NCBI RefSeq assembly: GCF_900100255.1
Contig: NZ_FMTS01000002.1
Location: forward strand, 436,576 to 500,575
Source of the DNA: Asticcacaulis taihuensis
GTDB lineage: Bacteria > Pseudomonadota > Alphaproteobacteria > Caulobacterales > Caulobacteraceae
Reading direction: 5' to 3'
Length of the DNA: 64,000 bases
A program made the translations under genes and the position numbers. Shown one piece after another: positions 17,212 through 26,871 of the stretch. The number at the start of each line of letters is the position of its first letter. The first letter of the stretch is position 1. The notes under the pieces are model-generated. The model worked only from the letters and a program-made list of their open reading frames with translations, had not been told where the DNA came from and made no database searches.

Positions 17212-17853
17212 ATGATCACTGCCGCCATTACACCACCAGCCATCCATGCGCCCGCGAAACCATGCGCGGATTACAAGCCCATCATGTTAACCGTGGGGGC
17301 TTCAATCACAACCTACTCGCCAGATTGTCACTGGGCGTTCTCCGTGCAGGCCAGTGATGAACCACCACCATTGAAAGTTCCCGGCGGCTTTGGCGACAAC
17401 AATGCCGTTCTGATCAATATGAGTACCGGTGAAAAACAATCGGATTTTCTCATGGAAAGCAGCGCCGCTCTCCACTGGATGAAGGATGGCAAGTATGCCG
17501 TCATCAACTATTTCGACGGCAGTGGCGCCGCACAGCCACTCCTATTCAATCTGAACAAGAAGCAGCCCCCAGCCGATCTGGCGGCCTTGATATTTCCCGA
17601 CATCCTTGCCCGCATTCATAAGCATAAAAGTCAGGTCTTTCATTACTATGTCTACTTTCTCAAGGATGAGGGAAAACGCATAACAATATCGGCAAACCCT
17701 ATATTCACATTGGTCGGAGATAACGGCCCAGGCGACGGTCGATGTTACATATACAGCGTGGAAAAGGCTACAGTGCGATACCACTTCGTAAAAAGCCTGC
17801 CGGAGGGTGACAGTCATCCTTGTCCGTACAACCAGGATGAAAAATGGGATTAG
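17212..17853 (+). CDS. Hypothetical protein, unknown function
   Basis: A 213-residue protein I do not recognise. The start at 17212 is favoured by GAGGGGG just upstream; an in-frame start at 17122 lacks a Shine-Dalgarno. The predicted product is a beta-rich soluble domain with a conserved-looking INMSTGEKQSDFLM and HWMKDGKYAVINYFDG, reminiscent of single beta-propeller blades. There are Cys residues near both ends (CADYKP, DGRCYIY, SHPCPYN) but no clear signal peptide. It stands alone upstream of the rplU promoter and is less GC-rich than its neighbours. Confidence 0.55.
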   Translation: MITAAITPPAIHAPAKPCADYKPIMLTVGASITTYSPDCHWAFSVQASDEPPPLKVPGGFGDNNAVLINMSTGEKQSDFLMESSAALHWMKDGKYAVINYFDGSGAAQPLLFNLNKKQPPADLAALIFPDILARIHKHKSQVFHYYVYFLKDEGKRITISANPIFTLVGDNGPGDGRCYIYSVEKATVRYHFVKSLPEGDSHPCPYNQDEKWD

Positions 17854-17933
17854 CGTTGAACATCATCCTGACATGGCGCAATATACATATGTCAGCTTAG
17901 GCAGCGAATTGGCCGAAACCGCCAATAAAGCCG

Positions 17934-17961
17934 TTGACTCAGCGAGATATCCTTGTATAAG
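17934..17961 (+). promoter_or_regulatory. Predicted sigma-70-type promoter of rplU-rpmA
   Basis: TTGACT (17934-17939) and TATAAG (17956-17961) are separated by 16 bp, with the rplU ATG about 108 bp downstream. The leader between contains GCCTTGTGGTTCCTGGGGCG followed by TTTTT, so an L21-type leader structure or attenuator is possible. Confidence 0.6.
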
Positions 17962-18068
17962 TCGCCGCCTCTCGCCCGGAGCCTTGTGGTTCCTGGGGCG
18001 TTTTTCCATTCTCCCGCGCAGGACTTTCGCTTTTAAAAGCCCCGCGCCACGGCATAAGGTTCCTGACC

Positions 18069-18593
18069 ATGTACGCGGTCATCAAAACAGGCGGTAAGCA
18101 ATACCGCGTTTCGGCTGGCGATCTGATCGTTGTCGAGAAGCTCGAAGGCGAAGCCGGCGCGGCTGTCAAGTTCAACGATGTGCTGATGCTCGGCGATGCG
18201 GCCGGTGCCGTTGTCGGCGCGCCGCTCGTTGATGGCGCCGTTGTCGAAGCCACCCTGATCGAAACCCGCAAGGGCGAGAAGGTCCGCATCTTCAAGAAGA
18301 CCCGCCGTCAGGGCTATCGCCGTACCCGCGGCCATCGCCAGCTCCAGTCGGTTCTGCGCGTTACCTCGATCCTCGGCGCCGGCAAGTCCGCCAAGTGGGA
18401 AGGCACCGTTTCGCTGACCACGAAGGCCGAACTGGACGCCCGCGCCCGTAACCTGGCGCCGCGCAACCTGGCCGCCGCCATCGAGACCCCGGAAGTGGTT
18501 TCGGTTCCGGTTGTAGCCGAGGAAGCCCCCGCCAAGAAGAAAGCCGCCCCGAAGAAGAAGGCCGCTGCTGAAACCTCGGCTGACGAAGCGTAA
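18069..18593 (+). CDS. rplU: 50S ribosomal protein L21 with Ala/Lys-rich C-terminal extension
   Basis: Residues 1-103 are a canonical bL21 domain (MYAVIKTGGKQYRVSAGD ... VRIFKKTRRQGYRRTRGHRQ). L21 is usually about 103 residues; this one has 174. The tail contains a helical segment (AELDARARNLAPRNLAAAIE) and then a low-complexity EEAPAKKKAAPKKKAAA stretch. Extended L21 tails are common in Caulobacterales. L21 binds 23S rRNA and L20 in the large subunit. It is followed after 25 bp by rpmA, the usual pairing. Confidence 0.97.
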   Translation: MYAVIKTGGKQYRVSAGDLIVVEKLEGEAGAAVKFNDVLMLGDAAGAVVGAPLVDGAVVEATLIETRKGEKVRIFKKTRRQGYRRTRGHRQLQSVLRVTSILGAGKSAKWEGTVSLTTKAELDARARNLAPRNLAAAIETPEVVSVPVVAEEAPAKKKAAPKKKAAAETSADEA

Positions 18594-18618
18594 TTACAGA
18601 ACCTAAGGAGCACCTCCC

Positions 18619-18888
18619 ATGGCACACAAAAAATCCGGTGGTTCGTCCCGCAACGGCCGCGACTCACAATCCAAGCGCCTCGGCGTCAAGAAGTTCGGTG
18701 GCGAACTCGTTCTCGCCGGCAACATTCTCGTCCGCCAGCGCGGCACCAAGTTCTTTGCCGGTGAAAACGTCGGCGTCGGCCGCGACCACACCCTCTTCGC
18801 CACGGCGACAGGCAATGTGAAGTTCACCACCAAGCGCGACGAGCGTTGTTACGTCTCGATCCTGCCGGTAGCCGCGGCTGCCGAATAA
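18619..18888 (+). CDS. rpmA: 50S ribosomal protein L27
   Basis: An 89-residue bL27 with the flexible N-terminus [16 protein letters not shown] that reaches the peptidyl-transferase centre, and the family core [20 protein letters not shown] and [11 protein letters not shown]. The length is normal and there is no cleavable N-terminal extension as in Firmicutes. AAGGAGCAC precedes the ATG. The rplU-rpmA operon ends with a terminator at 18951-18990. Confidence 0.98.
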   Translation: MAHKKSGGSSRNGRDSQSKRLGVKKFGGELVLAGNILVRQRGTKFFAGENVGVGRDHTLFATATGNVKFTTKRDERCYVSILPVAAAAE

Positions 18889-18950
18889 GCACGACCTGAA
18901 GATTTCTGGATCGTGCTTAAGATTTTAAGCCGATCCGGACCGAATGTGAG

Positions 18951-18990
18951 CGGGAGTCCGGGTTAGACCTGGCTCCCGTTTTTCGTTTTT
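18951..18990 (+). terminator. Rho-independent terminator after rpmA
   Basis: CGGGAG and CTCCCG arms enclose an inner GGGT/ACC pairing and are followed by GTTTTTCGTTTTT. It lies 60 bp after the rpmA stop codon. Confidence 0.8.
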
Positions 18991-19113
18991 GGTTTTGGCA
19001 TAAACCAAACGTGATCCCGCTCTTTCAGACCTGTGGTGGAACTGACACAGTTTCACCCTAAATAGACCTCAAGGTGGTGCCATCCATGCCGCCGGGGTCA
19101 AGGAGTGACAGAC

Positions 19114-19698
19114 ATGATCACGCGCAATGAAGCCCACAGGGCCGCTATCGGCCCGCACAAGCCAGACCAGGTCAGCGTCGAGACGACGCGTCTGAGCCTG
19201 ACGGCACTGAAACCTTCCGATCTTGACGCGGTCATGGCCGTCTTCGCCGATCGTAACTCGGCGCGGATGACCCATGCCATCCCGCACCCGCTGGATCGCA
19301 GCGAGGCCGAACGCCTGCTGGCCGACATGGCGGCCACGCCCTTCACCCACTGGGCCATCCGTCTGGACGACGAGCAGTTAATCGGCATTATCAGCCTGAC
19401 CAAATCGGCCTGCGGCACGACGGGCGGCATCCACTCATTCGGGCCTAACCTCAGCGTCTTCATCGCCCCGCAATGGCAGGGTCAGGGCTATGCCATTGAA
19501 GCGACCGACGGTCTGCTGCGCTGGGTGAAGAAGCGCAAACTGCACCGCATCATCCATGCGGCGCACTTTGCCGATAATGAACCTTCGGCCTCGGCCCTGA
19601 TCAAGGCCGACTTCCTCTATACCGGCCGCAAGACCATGGAGACCTCACTGGCACGCGAAGGCGCGCATCTGGCGCTCCATATGATCCGCATACTGTAG
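19114..19698 (+). CDS. GNAT family N-acetyltransferase (RimJ/RimL type)
   Basis: A 194-residue acetyltransferase of the Acetyltransf_3 subgroup. It shows VETTRLSLTALKPSDLDAV at the fold start and the acetyl-CoA site APQWQGQGYAIEATDGLLRW, with a following HRIIHAAHFADNEPS (Asn-x-x-Ser) segment. The ATG at 19114 is eight bases from AGGAG; the GTG at 19105 overlaps that Shine-Dalgarno and is less likely. Substrate could be a protein N-terminus or a small amine; not determinable. It sits between terminators of the L21/L27 and Obg units. Confidence 0.88.
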   Translation: MITRNEAHRAAIGPHKPDQVSVETTRLSLTALKPSDLDAVMAVFADRNSARMTHAIPHPLDRSEAERLLADMAATPFTHWAIRLDDEQLIGIISLTKSACGTTGGIHSFGPNLSVFIAPQWQGQGYAIEATDGLLRWVKKRKLHRIIHAAHFADNEPSASALIKADFLYTGRKTMETSLAREGAHLALHMIRIL

Positions 19699-20844
<1,146 letters not shown>

Positions 20845-20846
20845 GG

Positions 20847-21506
20847 ATGTGGTTCGCCGGTCCGGCCCCGATGCGGCCTGCAGTCCCCGCGGGTGGTTTG
20901 CGCAGCGGCTTCCATCTGGAACGCGGCATGACGGTGGGGCTGTTCGGCGGCTCGTTCAATCCGGCACACGCCGGCCATCGCCATGTCGCCGAAACGGCGC
21001 GCCAGCAACTGGGCCTCGACCGGATCATCTGGCTGGTCTCGCCGCAGAACCCGCTGAAATCAAAGAGCGAAACCGCGCCTCTGGCCGAACGCATGGCCGG
21101 CGTGCAGCCTTTTACCGGCCACGGCGATGTCATTTCCGACTTCGAGACCCGTATCCACGCCACCTATACGCTCGATACCCTGCGGGCACTTAAGGCCCGT
21201 TATCCCGGCGTCCATTTCGTCTGGATCATGGGCGGCGACAGTCTGGCCGGTTTTCATCGCTGGCGCGGCTGGGTGCAACTGATGCACATGGTGCCGATCG
21301 CCGTCGTCTCGCGCCCCGGCGCCCTGATGAAGGCACGCTTTTCACCTGCCACGCAGCGTTTCGCCCGTTATCGGGTGGATGAGCGCGCCGCGCGTACCCT
21401 GCCTTGTCTTAAGCTGCCGGCCTGGACCTATATCAAAGGTCCGTTACATGGCCACTCGTCCACGGCCTTGCGGCTGAAACTAAAGACAAAATCCCCAAAC
21501 CAGTAA
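20847..21506 (+). CDS. nadD: Nicotinate-nucleotide adenylyltransferase
   Basis: A 219-residue NMN/NaMN adenylyltransferase making deamido-NAD. The nucleotide-binding motif GLFGGSFNPAHAGHRHVAE starts at about residue 30; the second motif near the C-terminus is HGHSSTALR, a variant of the family's ISSTxIR. IMGGDSLAGFHRW is the NadD-specific segment. The N-terminal ~28 residues are an extension seen in related alphaproteobacteria, so 20847 is kept as start, though the ATG at 20928 would give a conventional length. It is translationally linked to obgE. Confidence 0.94.
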   Translation: MWFAGPAPMRPAVPAGGLRSGFHLERGMTVGLFGGSFNPAHAGHRHVAETARQQLGLDRIIWLVSPQNPLKSKSETAPLAERMAGVQPFTGHGDVISDFETRIHATYTLDTLRALKARYPGVHFVWIMGGDSLAGFHRWRGWVQLMHMVPIAVVSRPGALMKARFSPATQRFARYRVDERAARTLPCLKLPAWTYIKGPLHGHSSTALRLKLKTKSPNQ

Positions 21507-21558
21507 ATTTCCATCAAGGCGTGACCTGAAGCGCATTTTGTGCTATCAAGTTGCCATC

Positions 21559-22023
21559 GTGGATCATAAAGGAACCCTAGCCCTGTCTCGTCAACCTGCG
21601 CACACCGCGCCCGAAACCCCTCAGTCTGAGGCTCCCGCGTCCGCTGACGCCCACGAAGATTCCAGTACCGACGCCCTGCTGCCCCTGGAAAGCCTGATCG
21701 TCAATAAGTTGGACGATGACAAGGCACAGGATATCGTCTGCATCGACCTGAAGGGCAAATCCTCGGTCGCCGACACACTGATTATCGCTTCCGGCCGTTC
21801 GCACCGCCATGTCGGCGCCTTGGCGGATCACGTCGTGCGCGCCCTCAAGGAAGCCGGCCACGGCAAGGCCAAGATCGAGGGCCTGCCGGCCTGCGATTGG
21901 GTGCTGATCGATGTCGGCGATGTCGTCGTCCATATCTTCCGCCCGGAAGTCCGCAGCTTCTACAATATCGAGAAGATCTGGTCGCTGTCGCCTGAAGGCA
22001 CGGGCCATACGGTTTCCGTCTAG
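21559..22023 (+). CDS. rsfS: Ribosomal silencing factor RsfS
   Basis: The RsfS/Iojap domain spans LESLIVNKLDDDKAQDIVCIDLKGKSS... through GDVVVHIFRPEVRSFYNIEKIW. RsfS binds L14 and blocks subunit joining when nutrients are scarce. The N-terminal ~40 residues are a Pro/Ala/Glu-rich extension. The start is ambiguous: GTG at 21559 is used, TTG at 21538 is in frame, and a CTG at 21583 lies eight bases after AAAGGAA. Context nadD-rsfS-rlmH is the standard bacterial order. Confidence 0.92.
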   Translation: MDHKGTLALSRQPAHTAPETPQSEAPASADAHEDSSTDALLPLESLIVNKLDDDKAQDIVCIDLKGKSSVADTLIIASGRSHRHVGALADHVVRALKEAGHGKAKIEGLPACDWVLIDVGDVVVHIFRPEVRSFYNIEKIWSLSPEGTGHTVSV

Positions 22024-22032
22024 GCTTAGTTT

Positions 22033-22524
22033 ATGAAGCTGACGCTCTGCGCCATCGGCAAGCTCGGCGCGACGGTCGAAAACAACCTCGTGAAAGACTA
22101 TCTGAACCGCGCCAGTTTAACCGGGCGCGGTTTAGGTATTTCGCCGGTCGACCTGCTCGAAGTCGAGGCGAAAAGGGGTGCGAAAGCCGCCACCTCCGCG
22201 CTGCTGAAAGCGCAGGAAATGGAAGCGATCAGGTCCGGCTTGGGGGAAGGCGGCATCCTGATCACCTGCGACGAGCATGGCGAGCAACTGACCTCGCGCC
22301 AGATCGCCCAACGCCTCAATACCTATAAGGATCGCGGCGAGCGTCGCGTCACCTTCCTGATCGGCGGGGCTGACGGCCTCGACCCGGCCTTGCTGAAATC
22401 CTCCGCCTTTTCGCTGGCCTTCGGCCCGCAGACCTGGCCACACGCCCTGGTACGCGTCATGCTGGCCGAGCAGATGTACCGCGCCACAACCATCCTGGCC
22501 GGCCTGCCCTATCACCGTGACTGA
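22033..22524 (+). CDS. rlmH: 23S rRNA (pseudouridine-1915-N3)-methyltransferase RlmH
   Basis: A 163-residue SPOUT-class methyltransferase with the family's knotted C-terminal half: FLIGGADGLD, FSLAFGPQTWPHALVRVML and the terminal EQMYRATTILAGLPYHRD, which is nearly invariant. The length is slightly above the usual 155. It methylates pseudouridine 1915 in helix 69 of 23S rRNA. It starts nine bases after rsfS and is part of the obgE-nadD-rsfS-rlmH run. Confidence 0.97.
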   Translation: MKLTLCAIGKLGATVENNLVKDYLNRASLTGRGLGISPVDLLEVEAKRGAKAATSALLKAQEMEAIRSGLGEGGILITCDEHGEQLTSRQIAQRLNTYKDRGERRVTFLIGGADGLDPALLKSSAFSLAFGPQTWPHALVRVMLAEQMYRATTILAGLPYHRD

Positions 22525-22649
22525 TCTCCGGGCATATGCCCGGCAAGGCCAAGCGGCCGCCCGAGCTGATGCGAGGAAGCCATGCGGCGTTTGAGCTGAA
22601 AAAAAGTCCATTTATTGAGAATTAAGCCGAACCATCTTATCTCAATGAC

Positions 22650-23789
22650 ATGCTCGCTTCCTCGCGCCATCTGCTGTTGACCGGCCTGGCCGTGCTCGCC
22701 CTTACAGGCGCGGTGCAAAGCGATGCGCAGCAACGCACGCATGATCTTTCGGAAGCCGATCGCGCCACGCTCGACACGCTTTCCGCCCAGCGTCGCGCCG
22801 AGGAACGCAAGAGCGACACCCAGCGCCGCTCCGCCCGCCAGATCGCCCAGGAGGTCGAGGCCCTGCGCGAGCAGATTATCGAGATATCAAAGAAGCAGGG
22901 TACGGGCGAAACGCGCTCAGCCATCTACCGCGCCAAACTGGAAACCATCAACCAGCAGGAAACCGACATTTCCCGCCGCCTGATCGCCGAACGCGACAAG
23001 CAGACGCGCCTGCTTTCGGCCCTGCAAATCTATTCGCGCAATCCGCCGCCGGCGCTTTTCGTCACCCCGCGCAAGGCCAATGACGCCGTTCTGGCCGCCA
23101 TCATCATGCGCGCCATCACTCCGGAACTGAAGAAGCGCACCGAAAGCCTGGTGCGGCAGAACAGCCAGTTGGTCAATCTGCGCCGTCAGGCCGCCCTGCA
23201 AAACGAGGCCATTTTCATCTCCGAGAGCGAAGTTTCCGAGCAGCGCACGGAGATAGAGCGCCTGATCCAGCAGAAGATGGACTTGGAAGACCAGTTGCTG
23301 AACCAGGCCGATCAGATGGATGCCCGCGCCGCCGAGCTGAAGGCGCGCGAAAACCGTCTGACCGGCGACCTGCCGTTGAAATTTTTTGGTTCCCCGGCCA
23401 TAGACAACACGCATTTACAGCCCCCCGTGGTCGGCGATATCACGGTGAATTTCGGCCAGACCGATGGCAGGACCCCTGCCAGCCGCGGTGTCTCCTATGC
23501 CGCCCTGCCCGGTTCGCAGGTCACCGCGCCCGCGGAAGGCGAGGTCGAATATGCCGGTCCGCTCGATTCCTACGGCCAGGTGGTCGTTCTCAGCATCGGC
23601 CATGATTATCGCGTCGTGGTCACCGGCATCGGCCGCATCTATGTCCAGCAGGGCCAGACCGTCGGCCGCCATGAACCACTGGGGCGGATGCCCAACCTCT
23701 CCGACAAGAAGGCGCTTCTCTATATGGAACTGCGCAAAGGCGAAACGCCGGTCAATCCGGCGACGCCGCTCCAGCTTTCCAGCCGCTAA
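22650..23789 (+). CDS. EnvC-like murein hydrolase activator with degenerate LytM domain
   Basis: A 379-residue secreted protein: signal peptide (HLLLTGLAVLALTGAVQSDAQ), long coiled coil (~30-230), then a LytM/M23 domain (~265-375). The zinc ligands of active M23 peptidases are missing: the final HxH position reads LLYMELRKG instead of LHFE-type, and the first His position is replaced in RGVSYAALPG. EnvC-type proteins lacking catalysis activate amidases at the division site; the Caulobacter equivalent is LdpF. It lies upstream of ctpA, a common arrangement in proteobacteria. Confidence 0.9.
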   Translation: MLASSRHLLLTGLAVLALTGAVQSDAQQRTHDLSEADRATLDTLSAQRRAEERKSDTQRRSARQIAQEVEALREQIIEISKKQGTGETRSAIYRAKLETINQQETDISRRLIAERDKQTRLLSALQIYSRNPPPALFVTPRKANDAVLAAIIMRAITPELKKRTESLVRQNSQLVNLRRQAALQNEAIFISESEVSEQRTEIERLIQQKMDLEDQLLNQADQMDARAAELKARENRLTGDLPLKFFGSPAIDNTHLQPPVVGDITVNFGQTDGRTPASRGVSYAALPGSQVTAPAEGEVEYAGPLDSYGQVVVLSIGHDYRVVVTGIGRIYVQQGQTVGRHEPLGRMPNLSDKKALLYMELRKGETPVNPATPLQLSSR

Positions 23790-23879
23790 GCTAATCCATG
23801 AAACTAAATAACCGCGCCCCGTTTACGCCATGTTCTCACTCTTATATGCTAGACTGATTGTATGCCCACCGAGGATGAA

Positions 23880-25325
23880 ATGAAGAATATTTACCTTGCC
23901 GGCGCCGCCGCTGTCGCCCTGAGCATCGGGGCCGTCGCCTATGCCAGCCAGCCGGCCTTCTCGCCTCGCTCGGATACCTACAAGCAACTGGAACTGTTCG
24001 GTAATGTGCTGGCCATCGTCCAGCAGGACTATGTCGTGCCCGTCGATTCCAAGAAGCTGATCAATGCCGCCCTGGAAGGGATGCTGGCTTCGCTCGATCC
24101 GCATTCCAACTATCTTTCGGACGACGACTATACTGACCTGAAGGAAAAGACGCGCGGCTCCTACGGCGGCATCGGCCTGGAAGTGACCGGCGAGGACGGC
24201 GCGGTGAAAGTGGTGACGCCTATGGATGACACCCCTGCCCAGAAGGCGGGCATCGAATCCGGCGACTACATCACCGCCATCGACGGCACCTCGATCCTGG
24301 GCCTGCCGCTCAATGACGCCATTTCCAAGATGAAGGGCGAACCCAATACCAAGCTGACCGTCACCATCGTGCGCACCGGCAAGGACGCGCCGTTCGATGT
24401 GCCCCTGACGCGTGAAATCATTGTGGTGAAATCGGTCAAGACGCGGATGGAGGGCGATTACGGCTACCTGCGCATTGCCTCCTTCTCGGAAACGACCGCC
24501 AACGACGCCAAGACCCAACTGGCCGACCTGATCGCCAAGAACCCCAATATGAAGGGCCTGGTGCTCGACCTGCGCAATAATCCCGGCGGCCTGCTGGAGC
24601 AATCGGTCGGCGTGGCCGACCTGTTCCTCGATGGCGGCGAGATCGTCAGCCAGCGCGGCCGTGACCCGAAAGACATCATCCGCTACCAGGCCAAAAAGGG
24701 CGACATGCTGAACGGCAAGCCGATCGTCGTCCTGACCAATCCAGGCACCGCCTCGGCAGCGGAAATCGTCTCCGGCGCCCTGCAGGACCAGAAGCGCGCC
24801 ACCATTGTAGGCCTGACCACCTTCGGCAAGGGTTCGGTGCAAAGCGTCATCGACCTGGGTGACAACCGCGCCGTCAAGCTGACCACGGCACGTTACTATA
24901 CGCCTTCGGGTCGCTCGATTCAGAAGACCGGAATCGAGCCTGATCTCGAAGTGGCGATGAGCAAGGAACAGGCGAAATATATCGCCACGGCCGCCATGCA
25001 GTATACCGAAGCCGCTTATGGCAATGCACTGGACGCCGACGAAGGCAAGGTTCGCCGTTCGGCCCACGCCGTCCAGGAAGTGCCGCCGGATGACTTCGAC
25101 ACCAAGACTGGTGATTTCGAACTGACCCGCGCGCTCGATGTGCTGAAATATAATGGCGACGTCAAGCTGGCCGCCGCTCATCCGCGCGGCACCAAACTGG
25201 CCGACAGCGATTTGGTCGATAAGCCCGGCGCCAAGATCGAAGCCAAGATGAAGGCCGCCACGCCGGCCGGAACGGTTTCCGGATCATCATCTTCAAGTTC
25301 GGCGGCTTCCGCGGAAAAGAAATAA
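23880..25325 (+). CDS. ctpA: Carboxyl-terminal processing protease (S41 family)
   Basis: A 481-residue periplasmic/membrane-linked protease. An N-terminal hydrophobic signal (LAGAAAVALSIGAVAYA) precedes a PDZ domain (~95-175; GGIGLEVTGEDGAVKVV). The catalytic core has Ser292 in NPGTASAAEI and Lys317 in TFGKGSVQ, 25 residues apart as in CtpA/Prc. The tail is Ala/Ser/Lys-rich. The start at 23880 has GAGGA just upstream; an ATG at 23862 adds six residues. CtpA processes C-termini of envelope proteins. A strong terminator follows at 25346. Confidence 0.95.
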   Translation: MKNIYLAGAAAVALSIGAVAYASQPAFSPRSDTYKQLELFGNVLAIVQQDYVVPVDSKKLINAALEGMLASLDPHSNYLSDDDYTDLKEKTRGSYGGIGLEVTGEDGAVKVVTPMDDTPAQKAGIESGDYITAIDGTSILGLPLNDAISKMKGEPNTKLTVTIVRTGKDAPFDVPLTREIIVVKSVKTRMEGDYGYLRIASFSETTANDAKTQLADLIAKNPNMKGLVLDLRNNPGGLLEQSVGVADLFLDGGEIVSQRGRDPKDIIRYQAKKGDMLNGKPIVVLTNPGTASAAEIVSGALQDQKRATIVGLTTFGKGSVQSVIDLGDNRAVKLTTARYYTPSGRSIQKTGIEPDLEVAMSKEQAKYIATAAMQYTEAAYGNALDADEGKVRRSAHAVQEVPPDDFDTKTGDFELTRALDVLKYNGDVKLAAAHPRGTKLADSDLVDKPGAKIEAKMKAATPAGTVSGSSSSSSAASAEKK

Positions 25326-25345
25326 ACAGCCTGATCAGCAGACAT

Positions 25346-25383
25346 AAAAAGAGCGCCGACCCGTCTGGGTCGGCGCTCTTTTT
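25346..25383. terminator. Bidirectional Rho-independent terminator between ctpA and the MarR gene
   Basis: A perfect 17-bp stem, AAAAAGAGCGCCGACCC with its complement around a GTCT loop, gives U-runs on both strands. It sits precisely between convergent ctpA and the MarR-family gene. Confidence 0.95.
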
Positions 25384-25384
25384 A

Positions 25385-26062
25385 TTAAATGGCGTCCGTC
25401 TTGACGACCGGTGAATGCACCAGGTCTTCACTGTCCGCCGCCTCGGAAATCCCTTCCGACAGCGGCGGGAAGGGCAGCTTTTTCAGCTTGCGCGCGCTGA
25501 GCTTGGTCTTCACCTTCTTTTTCTTTTCTGCCTTGGGTGCCTTCTCGGCCTTCGGCGGCTTTGGCGTTTTTTCCTTGCGCGGCTTTACATCGCCGGACAA
25601 TTCGGTTTCACGCGCATGGGTGAGTTTGCGCAGCAGCTTGACGAAGCTCTCCCGCTTGGGCGGCGACAGCAGACTGAGGATCTTCTCGTCGGCCGCCAGG
25701 ACGCGCGGTTCCATCTCGGTCAGGGCCGTCTTGCCGGCGTCTGCAATGCGCACCAGGTTGGCTCGGGCATCGGTGACGGAGCGCTCGCGCACGACCAGTT
25801 CCTTAGCGAGCATCCGCGACACCAAGTCGGCGAGCGTCGAACGATCGATACCGGTCACCTTGACCAGATCGGTCTGCGACAGCCCCTCCGTGCCTTCAAG
25901 CGCTTTCAGGACAGCATATTGCCGCTGGGAAAGCGCATCTTCGCCGGCTTCGGCGTTATAGATATCAAGGGCGATCTGCAATACACGGTGCAGCAGATGC
26001 GAGGGCGACTCATCGAGTCCGTTCTTAGACATGGTCTTTTCACCTGACTTCGACTTTTTCAC
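25385..26062 (-). CDS. MarR-family transcriptional regulator with Lys/Pro-rich C-terminal tail
   Basis: A winged-helix MarR domain occupies residues ~20-150: LSQRQYAVLKALEGTEGLSQTDLVKVTGIDRSTLADLVSRML is the HTH, followed by the wing RSVTDARANLVRIADAG. Residues ~155-225 are a low-complexity basic tail (PKPPKAEKAPKAEKKKKVK) of about 70 residues not found in typical 140-150-residue MarR proteins. It starts at a GTG preceded by GGGAGG; the ATG at 26032 is an alternative. Ligand and targets are unknown. The 90-bp upstream gap probably holds its promoter. Confidence 0.9.
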   Translation of the reverse strand: MKKSKSGEKTMSKNGLDESPSHLLHRVLQIALDIYNAEAGEDALSQRQYAVLKALEGTEGLSQTDLVKVTGIDRSTLADLVSRMLAKELVVRERSVTDARANLVRIADAGKTALTEMEPRVLAADEKILSLLSPPKRESFVKLLRKLTHARETELSGDVKPRKEKTPKPPKAEKAPKAEKKKKVKTKLSARKLKKLPFPPLSEGISEAADSEDLVHSPVVKTDAI

Positions 26063-26154
26063 GATGCCTCCCGATGTGCAATCAGCCGACGGGATAGTGT
26101 CATCATTATATGTCGCTTTTACGACAATTCAATCCGAACACGGAGGAATGACCG

Positions 26155-26871
26155 TCAGCGGGCGTCGCTTTCGGGTTCGGTGATCATGTTTTTCATCAGG
26201 AAGGGCAGCAGGCAGATAGACAGCAGGATTGGCCCCCCGATCATGGAACCCAGTTTCCAGGTCAGCCAGAATTCATCGCTTTGCGTCCGCCAGATGGCCT
26301 CATTCACGCCAGCCATGGCAAGGTAGAACAGGGCGTAATAAAGTGTCAGGCGCGGCCACGCCGAGTCTTTGAGTTTCAGCGCATCGCCCAGCAGGGCTTT
26401 CAGCGGCTGTTTTTTCAGCACCAGGGCGCCCAGCAGGATGCCGCCGATCAGCACGTCGACAATGGTCATCTTGATCTTGACGAAGGTGGCGTCATGGAAA
26501 ACGACGGTCAGGATCGTCATCGGAATGGTGATCAGGCAGGAAACCAGCGGAATCCAGGCAATGCGCTTTTCCGCGATCAGCCCGCCGATCAGGGCCAGCA
26601 CGGACGCCGCGCCCAGTACGCCGGACGCCCAGATCAGGCAATCGGCCGCCGGCACCAGCTTGAAGATTTTGCAGACGAAAAAGGTCAGGCCGAAAGCGAT
26701 CAGCGGGCCATAATCAACCGCCATCTTGACCGTGTTCTGCTTCGGCTGGCCCGGCTTCAGCGCCAATTCGGGATTGGTTTCGCCAAGCTTTTCGGCGGCA
26801 ATGCCCATAGCGCGGTCGACCACTTGGTCGCCTTCGCGGATCTCGTCGGAGAGTTTCGGCTCATCCGTCAT
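26155..26871 (-). CDS. yciB: Inner-membrane-spanning protein YciB/IspZ family (septation protein A)
   Basis: A 238-residue polytopic membrane protein. After a ~50-residue charged N-terminus come five hydrophobic helices, including YGPLIAFGLTFFVCKIFKL and LIGGILLGALVLKKQ. The family segment LTLYYALFYLAMAGVNEAIWRT resembles the YciB W-x-x-x-N-E-x-x-W signature. YciB is linked to envelope maintenance and cell division. The ATG at 26869-26871 lies inside the ftsY 3' end (11-bp overlap), indicating operonic coupling dapF-mtaB-ftsY-yciB. Confidence 0.9.
   Translation of the reverse strand: MTDEPKLSDEIREGDQVVDRAMGIAAEKLGETNPELALKPGQPKQNTVKMAVDYGPLIAFGLTFFVCKIFKLVPAADCLIWASGVLGAASVLALIGGLIAEKRIAWIPLVSCLITIPMTILTVVFHDATFVKIKMTIVDVLIGGILLGALVLKKQPLKALLGDALKLKDSAWPRLTLYYALFYLAMAGVNEAIWRTQSDEFWLTWKLGSMIGGPILLSICLLPFLMKNMITEPESDAR

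Noticed and set aside
23823..25181. A 452-codon open frame opposite ctpA
   Set aside because: CtpA has all catalytic motifs on the other strand; the antisense frame is low-complexity and has no recognisable domain.
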